From: Pseudonocardia kujensis
Lineage (GTDB): Bacteria; Actinomycetota; Actinomycetes; Mycobacteriales; Pseudonocardiaceae
Direction: 5' to 3'
Length of the DNA: 64,000 bases
Assembly (NCBI RefSeq): GCF_021283305.1
Contig: NZ_JAJSOK010000005.1
Coordinates: 141,705 to 205,704, forward strand
The position numbers and the translations under genes are program-made. The notes under the pieces are model-generated. The model saw only the letters and a list, made by a program, of their open reading frames with translations, made no database searches and was not told the origin of the DNA. Positions 53,108 to 62,537 of this stretch are shown piece after piece; the first letter of the stretch is position 1; every line of letters begins with the position of its first letter.

Positions 53108-54637
53108 GTGAATACCGTCAGGATCACGGGCGAGCGCGTGAGCTTGGATGCCCTCCGGCCGGTCTATCGCAGCCCCGTGACAGTGGACCTTGCTCCTCAG
53201 GCGCTGGAGAACATCCGCCGTGGCCACCAGGTCATCCTTGACGCGGTCGGCCGGGGGGACGTCGTCTACGGCGTGAACACCGGTTTCGGGAAGCTCGCCG
53301 ACCGTCGGATCTCCTCCGACGACCTCGCCGAGCTGCAACGGCGCTCGGTGCTCTCGCACATGGTCGGCGTCGGGGACCCGCTCCCCGACGAGATCGTCCG
53401 CGCGATCCTCGTCATCAAGCTCATCGGGCTGGCCCGGGGCCACTCCGGGATCCGCGTCGAGGTCGCCGAGATGCTGAAGGCGCTCATCGACGCGGACGTG
53501 TTGCCGGTCGTCCCCTCCCAGGGGTCGGTGGGCGCTTCGGGCGACCTCGCGCCCCTTGCCCACATGGCCGGCGCGATGATGGGCGAGGGTCGTGTCCGGA
53601 TCGGCGGTGTCACCTATGACGCCAGAGAGGGCCTCGCCGAAGCCGGGCTCGCTCCGATCGTCCTCGGCCCGAAGGAGGCCGTCGCGCTCCTCAACGGCGT
53701 TCAGGCGTCCACCGCCATCGCGCTCCGTGGCCTGTTCGGCGCCGAAGCCGTGATCAATGCGGGCCTCGCGGCAGGGGCGCTCACCCTGGAGGCGACCGCC
53801 GGCCGCCAGATGGTCCTCGACGACCGGATCCAGCAGATTCGCGGCCACGCCGGCCAGATCCGCGTGGCCGGCGTGTTGCGTCGACTCGTCGCGGACAGCC
53901 CGGTGCTCGACATCGAGTTCGCGGGCCGGCGACTGCAGGACCCGTACTGCCTCCGGTGCCAGCCGCAGGTCATGGGGGCGGCGCTCGACCTCCTCACCTT
54001 CGCCGCGCGCACGCTCGAGCAGGAGCTCAACGCCGTCTCGGACAACCCGCTCATGTTTCCCGACGACGGGGTCGTGTTGTCGGGCGGGAACTTCCACGGG
54101 CAGCCCGTCGCATTCGCCGCCGACATCATCGCGATGGCGGTCTGTGAGATCGGTTCCATCTCCGAGCGGCGGCAGGCCATGCTCATGGATGCCTCCATGA
54201 GTGGGCTGGAGCCCTTCCTGGTGGAGAACGCGGGGTTGAACTCCGGGTTCATCATGGCCCAGGTCACCAGCGCCGCGCTCGTTGCCGAGAACCGGGGCAA
54301 GGCGATGCCGAACAGCGTGGACAGCATCCCGACCTCCGCCGGTCAGGAGGACCACGTCAGCATGGCGACGCACGCGTCGGTGCGCCTCGGCCCCATGGTG
54401 CGCAACGCGGCTTACGTCGTTGCGATCGAGCTGTTGAGCGCAGCGCAGGGCTTGGACCTGCGCAACGGTGGCCACTCGGCGCCTGCCAACCGTCCCACGT
54501 ACGACCTGGTCCGCTCGAAGGCTGAGTTCCTCAAGGACGACCGGATCATGTCGGGGGAGATGGAGGCCGTCGCTGCCGAGATCCTCGACGGGGCCTTCCT
54601 GGAGATCACCGATTTGCCGGTGGACGCCACGAGCTGA
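53108..54637 (+). CDS. hutH: Histidine ammonia-lyase
   Basis: 509-aa lyase converting L-histidine to urocanate and ammonia. The MIO prosthetic group forms from Ala-Ser-Gly in GSVGASGDLAPLAHM near residue 143. Active-site residues known from Pseudomonas HutH are retained: Tyr in VYGVNTGFG, His in LSHMVG, Tyr and Arg in DPYCLRCQPQ, Glu in SAGQEDHVSM. GTG 53108 has AAGGAGA ten bases upstream. A 170-nt leader separates it from its promoter. No hutU follows; an amino-acid transporter does. Confidence 0.94.
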   Translation: MNTVRITGERVSLDALRPVYRSPVTVDLAPQALENIRRGHQVILDAVGRGDVVYGVNTGFGKLADRRISSDDLAELQRRSVLSHMVGVGDPLPDEIVRAILVIKLIGLARGHSGIRVEVAEMLKALIDADVLPVVPSQGSVGASGDLAPLAHMAGAMMGEGRVRIGGVTYDAREGLAEAGLAPIVLGPKEAVALLNGVQASTAIALRGLFGAEAVINAGLAAGALTLEATAGRQMVLDDRIQQIRGHAGQIRVAGVLRRLVADSPVLDIEFAGRRLQDPYCLRCQPQVMGAALDLLTFAARTLEQELNAVSDNPLMFPDDGVVLSGGNFHGQPVAFAADIIAMAVCEIGSISERRQAMLMDASMSGLEPFLVENAGLNSGFIMAQVTSAALVAENRGKAMPNSVDSIPTSAGQEDHVSMATHASVRLGPMVRNAAYVVAIELLSAAQGLDLRNGGHSAPANRPTYDLVRSKAEFLKDDRIMSGEMEAVAAEILDGAFLEITDLPVDATS

Positions 54638-54693
54638 TCGAGCCCGAGTTTGTTACGCGCGTGGAACGACTTGGTTAGGCAGATCGGCGTGCA

Positions 54694-54723
54694 TTGCCGG
54701 CCCTGCATAGAGATCGATACAGT
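54694..54723 (+). promoter_or_regulatory. Probable promoter of the amino-acid transporter operon
   Basis: TTGCCG (54694-54699), 18-bp spacer, TACAGT (54718-54723), 60 nt before the binding-protein gene. It shares TTGCC, TGCATA and TACAGT with the hutH promoter at almost identical spacing. Confidence 0.6.
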
Positions 54724-54783
54724 ATTTACTGGACTGAATGATTCTCTTCAGTTCCTGCTGTCGACACCATTGAGGAGTTCTCG

Positions 54784-55734
54784 ATGCCCAAGCCCCGCGC
54801 GCTCATGGCCACGGTCTCCGTTGCCGCCGCCGTAGCGCTGCTCATCTCCGGTTGCGGCTCCGGAAGCTCGACCCCCACGGCGGGTGACAGCACCACCTCA
54901 CAGGTCATCCCCGAGCTGTACGACCGGCTGCCCCAGCAGGTCCGGGACTCCGGCGTCCTCACGGTGGCGACGGATCCCTCCTATCCGCCGTGCGACTACA
55001 CCGACGACTCCGGTGAGATCGCCGGCTTCAACCACGACCTGCTGATGGCGATGGCGCCGCGGCTCGGGGTGAAGATCACTCAGGAGGCCATCGCCTTCGA
55101 CGGACTCCTCCCGGGTGTCCAGAGTGGGCGCTACACCGCAGCGATGGAATGCATCACCGACAACGCGGAACGCCAGAAGACGGTGCAGTTCGTCGACTAC
55201 GCCTACGCGACGCTGAGCCTCATGGCCACCGCGGCGAACCCGAAGACCATCACCTCGAACCCGCTGAGCGTGTGCGGGCTGCACGTCGGCGTGCAGATCG
55301 GCACGGAGTTCGTCGACAACGCGAGGATGTTCTCGGAGAACTGCGTGGCGCAGGGGCGTCCGGAACTGGAGGTCACCAACTTCCCGACGGCCGGCGCCCA
55401 GAACACCGCCCTGCAGTCCGGCCAGATCGATTTTGCTGTCACCGACACCGCGACCGGCGCGTGGCAGAACAAGACCAGCAACAACGCGTTCACGATCATC
55501 CCCAGTCCGATGCTGGCCCGCACGTACGTCGGCATCGTCGTTCCCCGCGACGCCGACGACACTGCCCAGGCCCTCCTCGGCGCGCTCCAGGCGATCATCA
55601 AGGACGGCACCTACGACCAGATCATGTCCCAGTGGGGCCTCTCCGACGCCGCGTTGAAGGAGCCCGGCATCAACCTGGCGGCGACCCGTCCCCTCGAGCT
55701 GCCCACCCGGTGCGGAGCATGTGGACAGCCGTGA
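54784..55734 (+). CDS. Polar amino acid ABC transporter substrate-binding lipoprotein
   Basis: 316-aa family 3 solute-binding protein. A signal peptide ends in the lipobox LISGC (Cys24), so it is membrane-anchored. [31 protein letters not shown] and [23 protein letters not shown] are characteristic. ATG 54784 follows GAGGAG-like TTGAGGAGTTCTCG. With the permease and ATPase downstream and hutH upstream it probably imports histidine or a derivative; specificity is inferred from context. Confidence 0.9.
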   Translation: MPKPRALMATVSVAAAVALLISGCGSGSSTPTAGDSTTSQVIPELYDRLPQQVRDSGVLTVATDPSYPPCDYTDDSGEIAGFNHDLLMAMAPRLGVKITQEAIAFDGLLPGVQSGRYTAAMECITDNAERQKTVQFVDYAYATLSLMATAANPKTITSNPLSVCGLHVGVQIGTEFVDNARMFSENCVAQGRPELEVTNFPTAGAQNTALQSGQIDFAVTDTATGAWQNKTSNNAFTIIPSPMLARTYVGIVVPRDADDTAQALLGALQAIIKDGTYDQIMSQWGLSDAALKEPGINLAATRPLELPTRCGACGQP

Positions 55735-55799
55735 CCCGGCGAGTCGGGCGGGGCGGGGCTCGTTCGACCGCGGCCCACCCAGACGGAAGGGAACCACCG

Positions 55800-56684
55800 G
55801 TGACATCACTGACCGCCTATGGCGAGGTGCGGGACCCCTACGCCACGCCCGTTCCGCGTCGACACCCCAGCCACTGGATCAGTGGATGCCTCGCGCTGCT
55901 GCTTGCCGCGGGTGTGGCCTACGGGCTGGCGACGAACGAGAGCTTCGAATGGTCCGTCTTCGGGCGGTACCTCTTCTCGGCGCCGACCCTGCAAGGCCTG
56001 GCGGTGACGATCGAGTTGTCGCTGGTCTCGCAGATCATCGCGGTCCTGATCGGCTGCGCACTCGCTCTGCTCGGGGAGTCCCGCAATCCGGTCTTCCGGG
56101 CTTTCGCGAAGGCATACGTTGGCTTCTTTCGTGGCGTTCCGCTCCTCGTCATCCTGCTGATCTGCTTCAACGCCGCGCTGTTCGTGCCACAGGTGGGAAT
56201 CGGCACCTACAGCTGGGACACCAACACGCTCATCACCGGGTTCAGTGCCGCGATCATCGGGCTGTCCCTGCACGAGGGGGCCTTTGCCGGGGAGATCATC
56301 CGGGCAGGCTTCATGTCGGTCCCGGAGGGGCAACGGGAAGCGGCGCACAGCCTGGGCATGAAGCGCCGGGTGGTGATGCGGGTCATCGTGATCCCGCAGG
56401 CCATCCGCGTGATCATCCCGCCGACCGGAAACCAGTTCATCGGGCTGCTGAAAGCCACCTCGCTCGTCTCCGTCATCGGCGGGGGGGACCTGCTGACACG
56501 TGCCCAGCAGGTCTACGGCTCCAACTTCAAGGTCATCCCGCTGCTGATGGTGGTCAGTTTCTGGTACCTGCTCATCGTCACGATCGCCACCTTCGGCCAG
56601 CACTTCCTCGAGAAGAAGTACTCCGTGTCGAGCGGGGCCCGAGCAGGAGTCGCCAGAGCTCGTCTCGCGGAGGAGCCTGTATGA
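55800..56684 (+). CDS. Amino acid ABC transporter permease (HisM/GlnP type)
   Basis: 294-aa integral membrane protein with about five helices after a 50-residue cytosolic lead. The EAA loop is [28 protein letters not shown], which contacts the ATPase. GTG 55800 has GGAAGGGAA upstream. Only one permease gene is present, so a homodimeric channel is expected. Stop overlaps the ATPase start (ATGA). Confidence 0.9.
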   Translation: MTSLTAYGEVRDPYATPVPRRHPSHWISGCLALLLAAGVAYGLATNESFEWSVFGRYLFSAPTLQGLAVTIELSLVSQIIAVLIGCALALLGESRNPVFRAFAKAYVGFFRGVPLLVILLICFNAALFVPQVGIGTYSWDTNTLITGFSAAIIGLSLHEGAFAGEIIRAGFMSVPEGQREAAHSLGMKRRVVMRVIVIPQAIRVIIPPTGNQFIGLLKATSLVSVIGGGDLLTRAQQVYGSNFKVIPLLMVVSFWYLLIVTIATFGQHFLEKKYSVSSGARAGVARARLAEEPV

Positions 56685-57448
56685 ACGCGCAGCCCCTGGT
56701 CGCGATTCGCGGCGTCGTGAAGCGCTTCGGCCATACCGAGGTCCTCAAGGGAATCGACCTCGATGTCATGCAGGGCGAAGTGCTGTGTCTGATCGGCCCG
56801 TCGGGGTCGGGAAAAAGCACTCTCCTGCGCTGCGTGAACCACCTGGAGAAGATCGACGCCGGCTATATCAGGGTCGACGACGAGTATGCCGGTGCCGTGG
56901 TGCGGAACGGCGAGCTGCACGAGGCGAGCGATGCAGAGATCGCCACGTACCGGGAGCGCGTCGGCATGGTGTTCCAGCACTTCAACCTCTTCCTGCACCT
57001 GACCGCGCTCGAGAACGTCGCGATCGGGCTCACCAAGGTCCGCCGACTCCCCCGGCACGAGGCCCTCCAGCGGGCCAGGGCCGCTCTGGCGGACGTGGGG
57101 CTGGAGCACCTGCGCGACTCCTACCCCCGCCACCTCTCGGGCGGCCAGCAGCAGCGCGTCGCCATCGCCCGTGCGCTGGCGATGGAGCCCAAGCTCATGC
57201 TCTTCGACGAACCCACCAGTGCGCTGGACCCGGAGTTGGTCGGCGAGGTGCTCTCCGTCATGCGGCGGGTGGCCGAGGGAGGGATGACGATGATCGTGGT
57301 CACCCACGAGATGCGGTTCGCGCGCGACGTCGCCGACCGCGTCGCCTTCATGGACCAGGGCCTGAACGCGGAGGTGGGGCCCGCGCGGCAGCTCATCGAC
57401 TCGCCGACCTCCGAGCGGACGAGGAAGTTCCTCAACCACGTGGGGTGA
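56681..57448 (+). CDS. Amino acid ABC transporter ATP-binding protein
   Basis: 255-aa ATPase of the polar amino-acid class. Walker [10 protein letters not shown] near residue 41, Q-loop VFQHFNLF, signature [15 protein letters not shown] near 155, Walker B LMLFDEP and switch histidine in VTHEM. ATG 56681 overlaps the permease stop; GGAGGAG lies upstream. Powers uptake by the binding protein and permease encoded before it. Confidence 0.94.
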   Translation: MNAQPLVAIRGVVKRFGHTEVLKGIDLDVMQGEVLCLIGPSGSGKSTLLRCVNHLEKIDAGYIRVDDEYAGAVVRNGELHEASDAEIATYRERVGMVFQHFNLFLHLTALENVAIGLTKVRRLPRHEALQRARAALADVGLEHLRDSYPRHLSGGQQQRVAIARALAMEPKLMLFDEPTSALDPELVGEVLSVMRRVAEGGMTMIVVTHEMRFARDVADRVAFMDQGLNAEVGPARQLIDSPTSERTRKFLNHVG

Positions 57449-57548
57449 GAACCATGCGTACGAAGACACCAGACAGGCGGATCCGCCTGCAGCGGCCACC
57501 ACGTGCCAGGGCCGCCGAGTCCGGTGCGCCAGAGGTCAGGAGGGACTG

Positions 57549-58373
57549 ATGAGACGCGTCGGCCTCGCGGTCACTGATCCGGTCGGTCCCGCCGAGGCTC
57601 GCTGTCTCGTGCTCGGACACTCGCTCGGAACGTCGGCCGCGCTGTGGGCGGATGCCCTCCCGCTGCTGGCGCAGGACTTTCGGGTCCTGTGCTGGGAGCT
57701 CCCCGGCCACGGAGCCTCACCCGTTGCACAGGCTGCTTTCACAGTCGGTGACCTGTCCGACGCGCTCGTGGAGCACCTCGAGACGCTCGGTGTGCGGAAG
57801 TTCCTCTACGCCGGCGTGTCGATCACCGGCACGGTGGGACTCGACATCGCGCTCCGGCACGCCGACCGAGTCGGCGGGGTCGCGGTCATTTCCTCCGGAG
57901 CCCGGGTCGAGTCCCGATCGGCCTGGGCCGAGCGAGCGGCCTCGGTGCGAGTCCACGGCACGCAGAGCCTGGTCCCCGGATCGGCGCAGCGCTGGTTCGC
58001 CCCCTCGACCCGCGAGCTGCACAGGGACCGGATCGCGCGCCTGCTCGAGGCCCTGCGCGACACGGACGACGAGAGCTATGCCTGCGCGTGCGAGGCGCTC
58101 GCCGACTACGACGGCACGGCGGGACTGGCGCGAACAGCGGCGCCGGTCCTCGCGGTGTGGGGGCAGTACGACGAGCTCGTTCCCCAGCAGTGGTCCGCCG
58201 AGATCGCGCGGGTGGTACGCCGAGGCGCCCTGGAGTGCGTACCCGATGCCGCGCACGCCTCACCGGCGGAGCAGCCGGCGACCGTCGCCGATCGGTTGGC
58301 CTCCTTCTTCGGCACGGCGCCGGGCCCCGTACCGACCTCCTCTCCCGCCGATCACTCCCCGACGAGCACGTGA
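57549..58373 (+). CDS. Alpha/beta fold hydrolase (enol-lactonase-like)
   Basis: 274-aa hydrolase resembling 3-oxoadipate enol-lactonase. GHSLGTSAALW forms the oxyanion region, CWELPGHGASP, nucleophile elbow YAGVSITGTVGLD (GVSIT), acid in WGQYDELVPQ and histidine in PDAAHASPAE complete the triad. AGGAGGGACTG directly precedes ATG 57549. It lies between the transporter and the M20 gene in the same direction. A lactone or imide-opening role in the imidazole pathway is inferred only. Confidence 0.84.
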   Translation: MRRVGLAVTDPVGPAEARCLVLGHSLGTSAALWADALPLLAQDFRVLCWELPGHGASPVAQAAFTVGDLSDALVEHLETLGVRKFLYAGVSITGTVGLDIALRHADRVGGVAVISSGARVESRSAWAERAASVRVHGTQSLVPGSAQRWFAPSTRELHRDRIARLLEALRDTDDESYACACEALADYDGTAGLARTAAPVLAVWGQYDELVPQQWSAEIARVVRRGALECVPDAAHASPAEQPATVADRLASFFGTAPGPVPTSSPADHSPTST

Positions 58374-58499
58374 CGGAGCACTACTCCTTGACAGGAACGA
58401 CCTTGACGACCTACCCGCCCGCCGCCATCGACCGCGGCCACACCACGGGTTCCGCGCGAGACGAACGGCCGCCGCGCGCCCGGACGAAGGGGGCGCGTC

Positions 58500-59711
58500 G
58501 TGTCGGTGCGTAAGCGACTGGACGAGATCTGCGACATCGGACGCGACCCGGTGCACGGGGGCTACTCACGGCATCTCCTGGAGCCTGCCGAGCTGGCCCT
58601 GCGGGAGTGGTTCTGCCGCTCGGCGGCAGAACTCGACCTGACCGTGGAGACCGACGGCAACGGCAACCTCTGGGCATGGTGGGGCGAGCCCGGGCCGGGC
58701 ACGATCGCGACCGGGAGCCACCTCGACTCGGTGCCGGGCGGTGGCGCCTTCGACGGCCCCCTCGGCGTGGCGAGCGCGCTCGAGGCCGTGGCGTTGCTCA
58801 GGGCGGAGGCATGGGTCCCGGCGCGGCCCATCGCAGTCTGTGCCTTCGCCGAGGAGGAGGGGTCGCGCTTCGGCGTCCCGTGCCTGGGTACCCGGCTTCT
58901 GGTGGGCGACATCACCCCGCAGACCGCTCTGGCCCTCACCGATCGTGAGGGGGTCACGCTCGAGGACGCGTGGCGAGAGGTGTCCATGGACGTGTCTCGC
59001 GTCGGTCCGGATCCAGGCCGCGTCGCCTTGCTCGACGCGCTCGTCGAACTGCACGTCGAGCAGGGCCTCGATCTGGAGAAGCGCGGTCTGCCGCTCGCGG
59101 TGGGCTCGGCGATCATGGCGCACGGCAGGTGGCGGCTCACCATCACCGGCGAGGGCAACCATGCCGGCACCACTCCCATGGGAGAGCGCCGGGATCCCGT
59201 GGTCGCGGCATCCGCCGCGGCCCTCGCCGTTCGTGATGTCGCTGTGGAGCGCCCGGCGGCCCGCGGCACTGTCGGTCGCATCTCGGTCACGCCGAACGGG
59301 ACGAACGTCATCGCCTCCCGCGTCGAGGCGTGGCTCGACATCCGCGCCGACTCCGACACGGCGGTACGCGCCCAGTTCGAGGCCACGGTCGCGCTCATCC
59401 GAACGTGTGTCGCCGCCGAGGGGTGCGCCCTCGACGTCCACGAGGAGTCGTTCTCGCCGTTGGTGTCCTTCGACGGGCCGCTGACCGCGCGCGTCGCCGA
59501 GCTGCTCGGGGGCGTACCGGCGATCCCGACCGGCGCCGGGCACGACGCCGGCATTCTCGCGTCTCACGTGCCGACGACCATGGTCTTCGTCCGGAACCCG
59601 ACCGGCGTGTCGCACGCACCCGGAGAGACGGCCCGCGAGGAGGACTGCGAGGAGGGAGCCCGGGGGCTGGCCGTGGTGCTGCGCGAACTCGCCGGGGCGC
59701 AGGCGCCGTGA
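58500..59711 (+). CDS. M20 family amidohydrolase (allantoate amidohydrolase/N-carbamoylase type)
   Basis: 403-aa metallo-amidohydrolase of the AllC/HyuC group. Metal ligands: GSHLDSVPGGGAFDGPLG (His, Asp), AEEEGSRF (Glu), LHVEQG (His) and SHAPGE (His). Such enzymes cleave N-carbamoyl, ureido or N-formyl groups. Its stop overlaps the hutF start (GTGA), so it most likely acts on HutF product N-formyl-L-glutamate, replacing HutG. GTG 58500 is the first plausible start. True allantoate or carbamoyl substrate is the alternative. Confidence 0.87.
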   Translation: MSVRKRLDEICDIGRDPVHGGYSRHLLEPAELALREWFCRSAAELDLTVETDGNGNLWAWWGEPGPGTIATGSHLDSVPGGGAFDGPLGVASALEAVALLRAEAWVPARPIAVCAFAEEEGSRFGVPCLGTRLLVGDITPQTALALTDREGVTLEDAWREVSMDVSRVGPDPGRVALLDALVELHVEQGLDLEKRGLPLAVGSAIMAHGRWRLTITGEGNHAGTTPMGERRDPVVAASAAALAVRDVAVERPAARGTVGRISVTPNGTNVIASRVEAWLDIRADSDTAVRAQFEATVALIRTCVAAEGCALDVHEESFSPLVSFDGPLTARVAELLGGVPAIPTGAGHDAGILASHVPTTMVFVRNPTGVSHAPGETAREEDCEEGARGLAVVLRELAGAQAP

Positions 59712-60991
59712 CCGGGGCGGACGCGAACTACTGGTGCCGGCGCGCACTCGTCGACGGAGCGTTCGGCGAGCAGGTGCGGGTGCGGGTCGTCGGTGGAGAC
59801 GTGACCGAGGTGTCGGTGGGCGTCCCGGCGGAACCCGACGAGACCGTGCTCGGCACCGTCGTCCCGGGTTTCGCCAACGCGCACTCGCATGCCTTCCACC
59901 GAACCCTGCGCGGCCGCACGCACGCCGACGGCGGTGACTTCTGGCGGTGGCGCAGGCGCATGTACGACGCCGCCACCCGACTGACCCCGGACGGCTACCG
60001 CGACCTCGCCGAAGAGGTGTTCACGGAGATGCGCGACGCGGGCTACACCGTGGTCGGCGAGTTCCACTACATCCACCACACACCGCAGGGTGAGCCGTAC
60101 CCCGGTCACGCGATGGAGCTCGCACTCGCCGACGCCGCGACCTCGGCCGGCCTCCGGCTCGTCCTCCTCGACACGTGCTACCTGCGAGCCGGGGTGGGCC
60201 AGCCGCTCGGTGTGGAGCAACTGCAGTTCGCCGACGCGGACGTCCATCGGTGGCTGGAGCGCTGGCACGCCCTGCGCGACACACTCGCCGGAAGCGGACG
60301 GGAGCTGGTCACCGTGGGCGCTGCGATCCACTCCGTCCGTGCCGTGTCGCCCGACGATCTCGCGGTGATCGCCGAGGGACTGCCCGACGACGTGCCTCTC
60401 CACGCGCACGTCTCGGAGCAACCCGACGAGGTCACAGCGTGCCTGGAGGCCTACGGGGTCACGCCGGTCGGGCTGCTGTCGGCGCACGGCCTGCTGTCCC
60501 CGCGGTTCTCGGCGGTGCACGCGACGCACCTCACCGACGACGACATCAGTCTGCTCGGCGCTGCCGGTGCGACGATCGTGATGTGCCCCACCACGGAGGC
60601 GGACCTGGGCGACGGGATCGGGCCCGCTCCGGACCTCCTCGCCGCGGGGGCACACCTCGCCGTCGGGTCGGATCAGCACGTCGTCATCGACCCCTGGGAG
60701 GAGGTCGGTCGCCTGGAGTTCGACCAACGGCTGCGGCTCGGACGGCGGGGGGTCTTCCCTCCGGAGGTCCTCTGGACGGCAGGCACGGTCGGCGGCCACC
60801 GGTCGCTGGGGTTGGCCGGCGACGACGGGCGGTCGCCCGGTCTGCAGGTGGGCGAGCCGTTCGACGCGGTCGAGGTCGACACCGACACGCCGAGGACCCG
60901 GGGCGCGGATCCGTGGCAGCTCCCGCTGGTGGCGCGGGCCGCGGACGTCACCGCGACGATCGTGGGAGGCCGACTCACCCGGCCCGGCTGA
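59708..60991 (+). CDS. hutF: Formimidoylglutamate deiminase
   Basis: 427-aa amidohydrolase converting N-formimino-L-glutamate to N-formyl-L-glutamate and ammonia. GFANAHSHAFHRTLRG holds the HxH metal pair, GEFHYIHH is the HutF-specific loop, HAHVSEQPDEV and HATHLTD carry further ligands and AVGSDQHVVIDPWEE the catalytic aspartate. GTG 59708 overlaps the M20 stop. Together with hutH and hutI it defines the five-step histidine route through formylglutamate. Confidence 0.92.
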   Translation: MTGADANYWCRRALVDGAFGEQVRVRVVGGDVTEVSVGVPAEPDETVLGTVVPGFANAHSHAFHRTLRGRTHADGGDFWRWRRRMYDAATRLTPDGYRDLAEEVFTEMRDAGYTVVGEFHYIHHTPQGEPYPGHAMELALADAATSAGLRLVLLDTCYLRAGVGQPLGVEQLQFADADVHRWLERWHALRDTLAGSGRELVTVGAAIHSVRAVSPDDLAVIAEGLPDDVPLHAHVSEQPDEVTACLEAYGVTPVGLLSAHGLLSPRFSAVHATHLTDDDISLLGAAGATIVMCPTTEADLGDGIGPAPDLLAAGAHLAVGSDQHVVIDPWEEVGRLEFDQRLRLGRRGVFPPEVLWTAGTVGGHRSLGLAGDDGRSPGLQVGEPFDAVEVDTDTPRTRGADPWQLPLVARAADVTATIVGGRLTRPG

Positions 60992-61222
60992 ACAGCGGCG
61001 CGCCTCCCCGGAGATCAGTGATGCCCGGGCCACCCACGGAACCCGGCAGCGAGATGTGGGGCGCACCCTGTCGAGGGGTGCTGCTCCGACAGGCCTTACG
61101 CACCCGTCCGATCGTCCACAGCCCAACCTCTCCGGTCGTAGCGTCGGGATCGGGACCTCGGGCTCTGATTCGATCTTCCGAGGTCGCCTAACCTGCCGCT
61201 GACCAGATCTTGCCCCGAGGAG
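60992..61222. other. Gap after hutF
   Basis: 231 nt with no gene. Contains the promoter region for the small flavin-binding gene; a GAGGAG at 61217-61222 immediately precedes its GTG. Nothing else is seen. Confidence 0.35.
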
Positions 61223-61639
61223 GTGGTCGAGATTCACGCAGAGCCGAGGCTGGTCGAGCTGGCTCGCGCCGAGTGCCTGACACTTCTGCCCAGCGAGGGC
61301 ATCGGGCGGGTCGTGGTCACCCAGCGGAGCCTGCCGGCCGCACACCCCGTCCACTATGTGCTCGACGGCGAGGAGGCCGTGTTCCGCACCGCCCGTAACA
61401 GCACACTCGCGTCTGCGGTCCTGCATGCGGTCGTGGCGTTCCAGGCCGACGACGTCGACCTCGAGGGCCGGAGCGGGTGGACGGTCTACGGGATCGGCGA
61501 GGCCTACGAGGTCGTCGAGCCCGGACGGCTGGACGACCTGCAGCGAGCGCTGTCGCCGTGGTGGGGATCCGACGACACCGCGCACACGATCTCCATCCCC
61601 CTGCAGATCCTGCACGGCAGGCTGACGCTGCCGCGCTAG
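61223..61639 (+). CDS. Pyridoxamine 5'-phosphate oxidase family (FMN/F420 split-barrel) protein
   Basis: 138-aa split-barrel protein. ECLTLLPSEGIGRVVVTQRSLPAAHPVHYVLDGEEAVFRT and LHAVVAFQADDVDLEGRSGWTVYGIGEAYEV are typical of the PPOX group that binds FMN, F420 or heme. GTG 61223 follows GAGGAG without spacing, so the real start might be a few codons later. Monocistronic. Given F420 use elsewhere in the window it may be F420-dependent, which is a guess. Confidence 0.8.
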   Translation: MVEIHAEPRLVELARAECLTLLPSEGIGRVVVTQRSLPAAHPVHYVLDGEEAVFRTARNSTLASAVLHAVVAFQADDVDLEGRSGWTVYGIGEAYEVVEPGRLDDLQRALSPWWGSDDTAHTISIPLQILHGRLTLPR

Positions 61640-61699
61640 ATCGGGGAGCGCCGCCGGCAGCAGCGCTTCCGACCGTCCACTCCGGTTGATCGCCGCGGA

Positions 61700-62080
61700 G
61701 ATCTCGTCTCTGGTCGCCGCGTCGTCGCCGTCTCCGGTGGTTGCGACGCGCTCGTCTCGGTCAGCGCCAGGACGGTGCTCGCCGAGCGGCGTCTGGACCC
61801 GGCCACCGACGGTCAGCTGCCCGTGTTCGAGGAAGAGTCCGAGCTGGTCGAGTAGGTGACGGCGACCCAGGAACGCTGGCTGGCCATCCTCGCCCGCAAC
61901 CTCGACGTCGGGAAGTGAACGAGCCCGGCGGCCGCCCAGCGTGCGGCCGACGCCTCCAATACGTTCGCGCGGCCGGTGACCGACACCCGGAGGTCGCGGC
62001 GGAGATCGCCGGTCGAGGGCCGCGAGCCGGCGGAGGAGCCGACTACGACGGAGCCCACGGAGGGCGCCGAGCAGGTCTGA
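61700..62080 (+). pseudogene. Interrupted gene with two in-frame stops
   Basis: One plus-strand frame runs from about 61,700 to 62,080 with coherent, high-GC3 codons: LVSVSARTVLAERRLDP, EEESELVE, stop TAG at 61853-61855, TQERWLAILARNLDVGK, stop TGA at 61916-61918, then AAAQRAADASNTFARPV and EEPTTTEPTEGAEQV ending at TGA 62078. The helical middle and Pro/Thr/Glu-rich tail suggest a phasin-like or structural protein. Two stops in a continuous frame mark decay. A hairpin terminator remains just downstream. Confidence 0.5.
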
Positions 62081-62094
62081 TCCGCTCCCCGACA

Positions 62095-62137
62095 GAGCAG
62101 CGCCCCCACCCCGAGCACGAAGAGGTGGGGCGCCGCT
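62095..62137 (+). terminator. Hairpin terminator after interrupted gene
   Basis: Left arm GAGCAGCGCCCCCACC (62095-62110) pairs with GGTGGGGCGCCGCTC (62123-62137), one mismatch and one bulge, around a 12-nt loop. It lies 15 nt beyond the final stop of the interrupted gene. Confidence 0.6.
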
Positions 62138-62345
62138 CGTGTGTCCGGACTCAGCAGCCCGCTACGGAGGCCGCAGTCGCGGAGGTCGGGTGTCTGAGCA
62201 GGCTCAGCCCCGCCGAGATCTCGGGTGGCAGGGACTACCAGTCGGGCCTGACCGAGACGCTCATGTGGCTGGCGGGGGAACTGTCGATTCCGCCAGTCGA
62301 GATCCGGCGGCGTCGCCTGGACGGCAGGTCGTGTCGGCGGACCAG

Positions 62346-62480
62346 GTGATGGCAGAGGCGACCGCTGAGCGGCCTCGGCGGTACCGGCAGCCGGAGGACC
62401 GCGCGGCGTTGCGGTCGAAGCTCGCGAAGCAGGTCGCGAAGTGGCGACGCCTCGACGAGCTCATCGCGTCCGTGGGCTGA
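62346..62480 (+). CDS. Small hypothetical protein (44 aa)
   Basis: Short frame VMAEATAERPRRYRQPEDRA followed by a basic helix ALRSKLAKQVAKWRRLDELIASVG. GC-rich third positions, but no clear ribosome-binding site. Between 62,138 and 62,345 another frame (SPAEISGGRDYQSGLTETLMWLAGELSIPP) looks like a coding remnant. No family recognised for either. Confidence 0.3.
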   Translation: MMAEATAERPRRYRQPEDRAALRSKLAKQVAKWRRLDELIASVG

Positions 62481-62537
62481 CGCTCATCCGCGCAGCCGGG
62501 GCGGCCTCCGGCTCGTGAACAGGATGAGCGGGCATCA

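Noticed and set aside
53108..54637. Ergothionase or other MIO-type lyase instead of HutH
   Set aside because: The histidine-lyase active-site residues are conserved and hutI and hutF are in the same locus.
61916..61918. In-frame TGA read as selenocysteine
   Set aside because: A TAG stop lies 60 nt upstream in the same frame and no SECIS-like hairpin follows; decay is simpler.
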